Below are positions 7,715 through 13,756 of a stretch of 22,902 nucleotides of DNA, piece by piece (positions within the stretch are counted from its first letter, which is position 1; each line of letters begins with the position of its first letter). The position numbers and the translations under genes were made by a program. This DNA is from Proteobacteria bacterium UBA2133. GTDB taxonomy: Bacteria > Pseudomonadota > Gammaproteobacteria > Arenicellales > UBA868. The notes beneath the pieces were generated by a model. It worked only from the letters and a program-made list of their open reading frames with translations, ran no database searches and was not told the DNA's origin. The stretch spans positions 1 through 22,902 of the forward strand of contig DCXP01000050.1 in NCBI GenBank assembly GCA_002327725.1. Direction: 5' to 3'.

Positions 7715-8836
7715 ATGCTGATAGGAGTTCCAAAGGAGATCAAAAATCACGAGTACCGGGTGGGCATGGCGCCAGCCAGTGTGCGCGAAGCGGTCGCCCA
7801 AGGTCATCAGGTGATGATTCAATCCCGGGCAGGCGGGGGCATTGGCGCCTCGGACGCCGAATACCGTTCGGTCGGTGCCGAGATCATCGATGATCCTGAA
7901 GATATCTTTGCCCGCGCGGAGATGATCGTAAAGGTCAAAGAGCCCCAGGCCGATGAGCGCGCCATGCTCTCAAAGGGTCAGATTCTTTTCACGTACCTGC
8001 ATCTTGCTCCGGACCCCGATCAGACCCGTGATCTCGTCGCCAGCGGCGCCACCTGCATCGCCTACGAGACGGTAACCTCGCCGCATGGCGGCCTGCCCCT
8101 GCTGGCACCGATGTCAAAAGTTGCCGGACGGATGGCGATTCAGGCGGGTGCGTATTGCCTGGAACACCCGCACGGGGGCCTCGGTATGCTGCTTGGGGGC
8201 GTACCCGGCGTAGACCCGGCCAAAGTCGTGGTCCTGGGTTCCGGGGTGGTCGGCACGCACGCGACCCACATTGCGGTTGGCATGGGCGCTGACGTCTGGG
8301 TCATTGACCGCAGTCCCGAAGTGATCGAGGCCCACTGGCAGCAGTTTGGTCGATCCACGAATACGGTCTTTTCAACCCGCGATGCACTCGAGCGGCACGT
8401 GCTCGAGGCTGATCTTGTGATCGGGGGTGTGCTGATCCCCGGCGCGGCCGCGCCGAAGTTAGTCACAGCCGAGATGGTCACCGCCATGAAACCGGGCTCT
8501 GTCATTGTCGATGTCGCGATTGACCAGGGTGGCTGCTGTGAAACGTCCAGACCCACCACCCATGCCGAGCCGACCTATGTCGTCGATGATGTGGTGCACT
8601 ATTGTGTCGCCAACATGCCCGGCGGCGTTCCGCGTACATCGACCTTCGCGCTCAACAATGTCACGTTGCCGCATATTCTTGCGCTGGCCGACCATGGTTA
8701 TCGCGCGGCGCTTGAGAACGACCCGCATCTGTGTAAAGGGCTGAATGTGCACGCCGGCAAAGTCACCTGCCTTGAGGTTGCCAACGATCTCGGATACGAC
8801 TACGTAGACCCCAAAAGCGCGCTGGCTGAGAGTTGA
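7715..8836 (+). CDS. ald: Alanine dehydrogenase
   Basis: NAD-dependent L-alanine dehydrogenase, 373 residues, oxidatively deaminating alanine to pyruvate and ammonium. I start it at ATG 7715 (MLIGVPKEIKNHEYRVGM), the family N-terminus, with GGAGAG 6 bases upstream. A reading begun 12 codons earlier lacks this support. Substrate-site residues align with characterised Ald by number: Arg15, Lys75 and His96. The Rossmann motif GSGVVG is at 173-178, with Asp196 likely binding the NAD ribose. Beside the aminotransferase and xsc it closes the cycle by regenerating pyruvate as amino acceptor and releasing the substrate nitrogen as ammonium. It ends 29 bases from the convergent lptG, with no clear terminator between. 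Confidence 0.97.
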   Translation: MLIGVPKEIKNHEYRVGMAPASVREAVAQGHQVMIQSRAGGGIGASDAEYRSVGAEIIDDPEDIFARAEMIVKVKEPQADERAMLSKGQILFTYLHLAPDPDQTRDLVASGATCIAYETVTSPHGGLPLLAPMSKVAGRMAIQAGAYCLEHPHGGLGMLLGGVPGVDPAKVVVLGSGVVGTHATHIAVGMGADVWVIDRSPEVIEAHWQQFGRSTNTVFSTRDALERHVLEADLVIGGVLIPGAAAPKLVTAEMVTAMKPGSVIVDVAIDQGGCCETSRPTTHAEPTYVVDDVVHYCVANMPGGVPRTSTFALNNVTLPHILALADHGYRAALENDPHLCKGLNVHAGKVTCLEVANDLGYDYVDPKSALAES

Positions 8837-8865
8837 ACTTTCAAGCCCTGTAACCGTATTTCAGG

Positions 8866-9933
8866 TCAGGGGATGCGTCGGTAAAGCAATCCTGCCGCAA
8901 TGGCGAAAGCCAGGGTCGGCAATGTGGCGCCCAGGATGGGCGGCAGGCGGTAGACCAGCACAATGTAGCCAAGGGCCTTGCTTGCGGCAAAAAAGACAAT
9001 GCCGATCATGATCCCAATAAAGAGATTCCTGCCCATGCTGTCGGTACGGATGCTGCCAAACACAAACGGTATGGCAAGCAGCAGCATCACCCCGGTGGCG
9101 AGCGGCAGGTTGAGTTTGGACCAGTAGGCAAGCTCGAAATTGCGCGTATCCTGAACATTCGTGTTCAGATGCGCGATGTATTTGCGCAACTGCATCAATG
9201 ACAGCTGATCCGGCTGAACCAGAAATACCGACATCGTCTGCGGTGTTACGGACGTTGTCCAGCGTGCCTTGGGCCCCTCGGCGACTGTAGTGAAGCCCTG
9301 CTCGTCGATCAGGGTCTGTTTTACCTCGTCGAGGTCCCAGAAGGTTTCAGAGAAGTAGCCGCGACCGGCGTGCACCAATGCCCGGAGTTGGTTGGTGTTC
9401 TCAAACTGGAACACCCGGATATCGCGCAACGAAAGATCAGGCAGCACTTCCCGAACGTTTACAAAAGTGTCTCTATCTCGCATCCAAAGACCCGAGTTGG
9501 ACTTGTGCTCGATATTCCGCTCAAGTGCCTCGGCACGTCCCCGTTGCGCCAGCGTTTCGGTCCAGGGCGTCAGGAACTCACCGATCAGCAGCGCGATCAG
9601 CGCAAGAAATAATCCCAACTTGAGCACCGCTGAGCTAATCTGACCAATCGACACCCCACTGGACCGCATGACAATGAGTTCCGAGTCCATCGCCAGTAAG
9701 GAAAGACCCAGAATCGCTCCGATCAGCACCGCCATCGGAAAGATTTCGTAAGTGATCCTCGGCGTGCTCAAAAGCACATAGTGCAACGCATCAAGCAATG
9801 AGTAATTTCCGGTCCCAAGATACGAGACCTGATCAATAAATGTTACAAACGCAAAGATACCAGCAAGCACGGTGAGTACGACCAGAATCTGGCCCATCAG
9901 TACTCTGGCAAGATAAAGTTCCAGCAGTTTCAT
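8866..9933 (-). CDS. lptG: LPS export ABC transporter permease LptG
   Basis: Inner-membrane subunit (355 residues) of the LptB2FG complex that extracts lipopolysaccharide and passes it to LptC and LptA. It shows the YjgP/YjgQ layout: N-terminal membrane segments at about 13-33, 62-82 and 102-121, a periplasmic beta-jellyroll-like region at about 122-272, then segments near 277-292, 303-325 and 331-350. The cytoplasmic coupling region DSELIVMRSSGVS (83-95) contacts the ATPase. It starts 6 bases after the lptF stop, so the two form one operon. The lptB, lptC and lptA genes are not in the window. Confidence 0.95.
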   Translation of the reverse strand: MKLLELYLARVLMGQILVVLTVLAGIFAFVTFIDQVSYLGTGNYSLLDALHYVLLSTPRITYEIFPMAVLIGAILGLSLLAMDSELIVMRSSGVSIGQISSAVLKLGLFLALIALLIGEFLTPWTETLAQRGRAEALERNIEHKSNSGLWMRDRDTFVNVREVLPDLSLRDIRVFQFENTNQLRALVHAGRGYFSETFWDLDEVKQTLIDEQGFTTVAEGPKARWTTSVTPQTMSVFLVQPDQLSLMQLRKYIAHLNTNVQDTRNFELAYWSKLNLPLATGVMLLLAIPFVFGSIRTDSMGRNLFIGIMIGIVFFAASKALGYIVLVYRLPPILGATLPTLAFAIAAGLLYRRIP

Positions 9934-9939
9934 TGCTCG

Positions 9940-11040
9940 TCAGGCAGTCCGCTCGCGGTGCCGCACCCGCAGCAGCAGCGGCTGATCATGGGCACGCCGC
10001 CAGAAAAGATAGACTGCGCCGGCGGCAAATACGACGTGCACAGCCGCCAACACCACGATTGCCCCTCCTCCGCCGTTCGGAACCCGTGCACAGGCCATGG
10101 TCACCAGGTTGGTGTATGTGAAATACACCAGCAGCGCACTGAACATGGAAACATAACGACTGCTGTGCGGTTGGAGCCGGCCAAAGCCCAACGCAAACAG
10201 CATAAGCACCGGCAGGACCACTATCTTGGAAAACCGCCAGACGATCTCCTTTTGTTCATGCGGGCCGCCGCTTTGCCATAGCTTTGTCGTCTTCCAGCCG
10301 TGCAGCGGATATCTCACAGGTGCGGCCGCCGTGCTCTTGTCTCTCAGGGTGTATTTCTCGAAATTAATGACGCGGTACACGCTGTCCCCCGGTGCACCCT
10401 CATAGCGGACCCCGTTCTCAAGCACCAGGAACAGCTGTCCTTGCTCCGGGTCGGTGTACCGCTGAGCCGTTTGTGCAAGCACAATACCCTCGCGCCCGGC
10501 GTCCGAGCCCCAGGCAAACACGCCTTCGTATTTGCCGCTGTCTTTGTTCAGCTTTTCTACAAAATAGACGGCACGCCCGGCCTGGGTCTCCATAAATACC
10601 CCGGGACTGACGCCGACAATGTCGGCTCGGGATTTAAGCTCATGTTCTATCGCTCCTACCGAACGCACTGCCATTGGGCCGACGACAACAGAGAAACCCC
10701 CAACGATGACGGCCCCTACGAGGATCAGAAATACCACAGGACGAAGCAGGTGGGAAAGCCCCAGGCCTGACGCCGCCATAATAGTGAGCTCGTTCTCCCG
10801 GCTCCATCGACTGAGCACCAGCAGCATCGCCACGAACATCATCAGTGGCAGGATGACATCCATGTAGGCGATAACTTTCAGGAACAACAGAAGGAAGATG
10901 CTGTCCACCGGGATTACGCCTTCAGCGGCCTGGCGCAAAAATCCCAGCACCCGTACCACAATGAAAATGCAAAAAATAACCGCCGTAACGGCGAAGCTCG
11001 TCAGGAGCACTTCCCGGGCAAGCGCTCTGCGCAGGATCAT
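9940..11040 (-). CDS. lptF: LPS export ABC transporter permease LptF
   Basis: Second permease of LptB2FG. I choose ATG 11040 (MILRRALAREVLLT), giving 366 residues, the length of E. coli LptF, and the typical N-terminus. An in-frame TTG 14 codons upstream would add a polar extension unlike the family. Membrane segments flank a large periplasmic domain, and the coupling segment RENELTIMAASGLG resembles that of LptG. The order lptF-lptG is the usual one. It is transcribed away from pepA across a 130-base gap. Confidence 0.95.
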   Translation of the reverse strand: MILRRALAREVLLTSFAVTAVIFCIFIVVRVLGFLRQAAEGVIPVDSIFLLLFLKVIAYMDVILPLMMFVAMLLVLSRWSRENELTIMAASGLGLSHLLRPVVFLILVGAVIVGGFSVVVGPMAVRSVGAIEHELKSRADIVGVSPGVFMETQAGRAVYFVEKLNKDSGKYEGVFAWGSDAGREGIVLAQTAQRYTDPEQGQLFLVLENGVRYEGAPGDSVYRVINFEKYTLRDKSTAAAPVRYPLHGWKTTKLWQSGGPHEQKEIVWRFSKIVVLPVLMLFALGFGRLQPHSSRYVSMFSALLVYFTYTNLVTMACARVPNGGGGAIVVLAAVHVVFAAGAVYLFWRRAHDQPLLLRVRHRERTA

Positions 11041-11100
11041 AGATTGCGCCGCAAAAGAGGTTTTGACATCGCGTTCGGTCAACTACCAAAATACGAGCTC

Positions 11101-11128
11101 ATTTTACGTGAATCGGTGATCCTGTCCT
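11101..11128 (-). promoter_or_regulatory. Candidate lptFG promoter
   Basis: On the minus strand, AGGACA (11123-11128) and TAAAAT (11101-11106) are 16 bases apart, matching 4/6 and 5/6 of the sigma70 consensus. The transcript would start near 11094, leaving a leader of about 54 bases before the chosen lptF ATG. This also argues against the upstream TTG as start. Confidence 0.4.
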
Positions 11129-11170
11129 ACCCGTCCCCATCCGTGTGCGGTCTACCTGCTCAGGAAATTT

Positions 11171-12667
11171 ATGAAAACCCAATTATCGTCTCTTGATGTA
11201 CTTCGCACCCGTACGGATTGTCTGGTGGTGGGCGTTCGGGAAAGCGCACAACAACCGCCGAGCACTCGTAAGGTCGAGAAAGCGTCAAAGGGTCTCATTG
11301 CCTCGCTGATACGCTCCGGCGATATTGACGGACGACCGGGCAGCACATTGCTGGTCCCCTCGCCCGGCGGAATCCAGGCAAAGCGGCTCCTGCTGGTCGG
11401 GGTTGGCGATAAACCTGATATTGACGATTTTGCCAGCGCCGCGCTCGCCGGTGCCCGCCGGCTCTGCGCCACCCGGTCCGTTAGCGCCGTGGTTGCTTTG
11501 ACCGAGATCGCCGTTACGGGCGCTGACCTGATAACGCGCGCCCGGGTAGTGACCCAGGCCATTCAGGAGGCGAGTTACCGATTCAATCGGCTGAAGACCG
11601 CAAAAGGAAAAGAAGCGGCACGGCGGCAGTGCTCGGTGACCCGCGTCAGCCTGCTCGCCAGCACCGGACAAAACGACGCGGCAGTGCGTGCCGGGATTCA
11701 CGAGGCCTCTGCGATCGCCAACGGGGTCGCGCTTGCCAAAGACCTTGGCAACCTGCCTGGAAACCTGTGTACACCGAGTTACCTTGCGAGTCAGGCAAGA
11801 AAGCTTGCCAGAAGTCACAAGTTGAAAGTCGACATTCTGGACGAGGCAAAAATGAAAGCCTTAGGGATGGGCGCACTGCTGTCTGTCTCCCGCGGCAGCC
11901 GCGAGCCTGCCCGGCTCATCGTCATGGAGTATCAGGGTGGCAGGCGCACAGACCCGCCGGTTGCCCTCGTCGGCAAGGGCCTTACTTTCGACGCCGGTGG
12001 CATCTCACTGAAACCTGCAGCCGCAATGGATGAAATGAAATATGACATGTGTGGAGGCGCGAGCGTATTTGGCGCCATGGTCGCGGCCGCAGAACTCAAA
12101 TTGAAACTGAACGTGGTGGGTATCGTTCCGAGCAGCGAGAACCTGCCCGATGGTGCCGCCAACAGGCCTGGTGATATCGTCACCAGCATGTCCGGCAAGA
12201 CCATTGAAATTCTCAACACGGATGCAGAGGGAAGGCTGATCCTGTGTGATGCACTGACTTACGCTGAGCGGTACAAACCGGCCGTGATTATCGATATTGC
12301 AACGCTGACAGGCGCCTGCGTGGTTGCCCTTGGGCATCCGGCGACAGGACTCTTCAGCCCTGACGATGACCTGGCCGAGGAACTACTCGCTTGCGGTGAA
12401 TCAGCACGTGATCGCGCCTGGAGAATGCCGGTCTGGGATGAGTACCAGAAGCAACTCGACAGCCCGTTTGCCGACATGGCAAACATCGGCGGGCGGACGG
12501 CAGGCGCGGTCACCGCAGCCTGCTTTCTAGCGCGGTTTACCAAGAACATGACCTGGGCCCATCTGGATATTGCCGGCACCGCGTGGCATTCGGGTGCGAA
12601 AAAGGGCGCCACGGGAAGGCCGGTGCCGATGCTGTCCCGTTTTCTGATTAACCGCGCAGCCCGCTGA
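11171..12667 (+). CDS. pepA: Leucyl aminopeptidase (M17)
   Basis: Cytosolic dinuclear-metal aminopeptidase, 498 residues (E. coli PepA is 503). The catalytic C-terminal half carries the metal ligands and catalytic residues: Lys269 and Asp274 in VGKGLTFDAGGISLKP, and the M17 signature NTDAEGRL (349-356) with Asp351, Glu353 and Arg355. The N-terminal third is the variable domain that in E. coli also supports DNA binding. AGGA lies about 7 bases before the ATG. In E. coli PepA also takes part in Xer recombination at cer and represses carAB; whether it does so here cannot be told. The next gene, holC, starts 16 bases downstream. Confidence 0.97.
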   Translation: MKTQLSSLDVLRTRTDCLVVGVRESAQQPPSTRKVEKASKGLIASLIRSGDIDGRPGSTLLVPSPGGIQAKRLLLVGVGDKPDIDDFASAALAGARRLCATRSVSAVVALTEIAVTGADLITRARVVTQAIQEASYRFNRLKTAKGKEAARRQCSVTRVSLLASTGQNDAAVRAGIHEASAIANGVALAKDLGNLPGNLCTPSYLASQARKLARSHKLKVDILDEAKMKALGMGALLSVSRGSREPARLIVMEYQGGRRTDPPVALVGKGLTFDAGGISLKPAAAMDEMKYDMCGGASVFGAMVAAAELKLKLNVVGIVPSSENLPDGAANRPGDIVTSMSGKTIEILNTDAEGRLILCDALTYAERYKPAVIIDIATLTGACVVALGHPATGLFSPDDDLAEELLACGESARDRAWRMPVWDEYQKQLDSPFADMANIGGRTAGAVTAACFLARFTKNMTWAHLDIAGTAWHSGAKKGATGRPVPMLSRFLINRAAR

Positions 12668-12683
12668 CCTGTACCGGTTCGAA

Positions 12684-13115
12684 ATGGCCTGCCGTGTAGA
12701 TTTTTATGTCCAGGCGACAGGCGCTCCCCAGGGGCACCTGACGCTGGCGTGCCGGGTAACCGAAAAGGCGTATCAGGCGGGACATCAGATCTATCTGCGA
12801 TGTCAGGACGAAAATCAGGCGGGTCAGTTGGATGAACTGCTCTGGACATTTTCTCAAAACAGTTTCATCCCGCACCAACTCTCTTCCTCCGGTCAGTCAG
12901 GCGCTCCTGTGACGATCGGGCACGAGCTTCCGAGTTCCGAGGACACGCAGGTGATCATCTCCCTGGCTGACGAACCGGTCACAGACTTCGCCGGGTTTGC
13001 CCGGGTTGCGGAAATCGTCGGCAACGAAAGTGCGCAACGTGACTCCGGACGAAAGCGTTTTCGGTTTTATCGCGATCAAGGTCTTGATCCTGTTACCCAT
13101 GAAATCCGGTTGTAG
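12684..13115 (+). CDS. holC: DNA polymerase III chi subunit
   Basis: 143-residue clamp-loader accessory protein. Chi binds psi (HolD) and the C-terminal tail of single-stranded-DNA-binding protein, tethering the replisome to SSB. It aligns by eye with E. coli HolC (147 residues): the N-terminal VDFYVQ strand, the segment CQDENQAGQLDELLWTF matching CEDEKQAYRLDEALW, then SFIPHQL and GAPVTI. It follows pepA by 16 bases and is followed 15 bases later by the acidic gene and then valS; pepA-holC-valS is a familiar gammaproteobacterial order. The Shine-Dalgarno is weak, so translation may be coupled to pepA. Confidence 0.93.
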   Translation: MACRVDFYVQATGAPQGHLTLACRVTEKAYQAGHQIYLRCQDENQAGQLDELLWTFSQNSFIPHQLSSSGQSGAPVTIGHELPSSEDTQVIISLADEPVTDFAGFARVAEIVGNESAQRDSGRKRFRFYRDQGLDPVTHEIRL

Positions 13116-13130
13116 GAGCATTCCGCCAAA

Positions 13131-13658
13131 GTGAGCAAAGAAGAGAATCGCGACAAACTGATCCGGGAACTGCAGGACCTCGGGAAACTGATCGCGCCCC
13201 CGGATGGCGAGATCCCCGAGGAAACCTCGCTTGTTGCTGATGACACACCCCACTCGAATCTACCCAGCGGGTCAGGTGAAAATACGCCAACCCTTCCACA
13301 AGACGACCTATCAGTAGGGCCTGAGACTGTCGATATGTTCGTTCCCGGTGAAGCGGCATCGGAGCCAGAATCAGGGATCAGCGATGACCCGGCGCCTGCA
13401 AAACCTGCTGAAAAAGACACAGCAGAAAGCCCGCAAAAGGCCTCATCGGGTGCCACCGAAGAACCCGAGGTTTTGGGATCGGGTGCAGGGAATGCCCGAG
13501 GCTCAGGTGATTATCTTGGTGAACTGGTGGACGAACTGGTAGGCGCAGTCGAAAAACGGCTGTCCTTGCAGTCCGGCGAATCTCTTCCGGAATCTTTGCG
13601 CGACGAACTGGCCCGTGACATCAGGGATCGGCTCTCTCCATGGTGGAGCGATGCCTGA
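13131..13658 (+). CDS. Acidic, largely disordered protein of unknown function
   Basis: I do not recognise this family firmly. It is a 175-residue GTG-start gene with AGGAG 12 bases upstream, overlapping the end of holC. Three parts are visible: a short charged N-terminal helix (about 1-22, RDKLIRELQDLGKLI), a long low-complexity middle rich in Pro, Ser, Thr, Glu and Asp with few hydrophobics (about 23-120), and a C-terminal amphipathic helical part (about 122-175, with YLGELVDELVGAVEKRL and ESLRDELARDIRDRL), ending in Trp-Trp-Ser-Asp-Ala. No signal peptide or membrane segment is seen. As I recall, other gammaproteobacteria also have an unnamed small gene between holC and valS, so it may be an orthologue with a fast-changing middle. 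Confidence 0.75.
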   Translation: MSKEENRDKLIRELQDLGKLIAPPDGEIPEETSLVADDTPHSNLPSGSGENTPTLPQDDLSVGPETVDMFVPGEAASEPESGISDDPAPAKPAEKDTAESPQKASSGATEEPEVLGSGAGNARGSGDYLGELVDELVGAVEKRLSLQSGESLPESLRDELARDIRDRLSPWWSDA

Positions 13659-13682
13659 TCCGCAGGAGCCCGGAGTCTCCGC

Positions 13683-13709
13683 TTGTCTCTGAACCTGTTG
13701 CCCTATACT
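13683..13709 (+). promoter_or_regulatory. Possible valS promoter
   Basis: TTGTCT (13683-13688) and TATACT (13704-13709) lie in the gap before valS. The -10 is good, but the 15-base spacing is short. The transcript would start near 13716, about 41 bases before the valS ATG. Confidence 0.3.
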
Positions 13710-13756
13710 CCTGCGGCTTGAATCTGACCTTTTTTCCGGTATCGACACACACCACG

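Noticed and set aside
11041..11082. TTG start adding 14 residues to LptF
   Set aside because: The ATG at 11040 gives the standard N-terminus and the E. coli length; the extension is polar and lacks a ribosome site.
12259..12849. 196-codon minus-strand frame across the end of pepA and start of holC
   Set aside because: Covers the catalytic part of pepA and the pepA-holC junction in antisense; no protein features.
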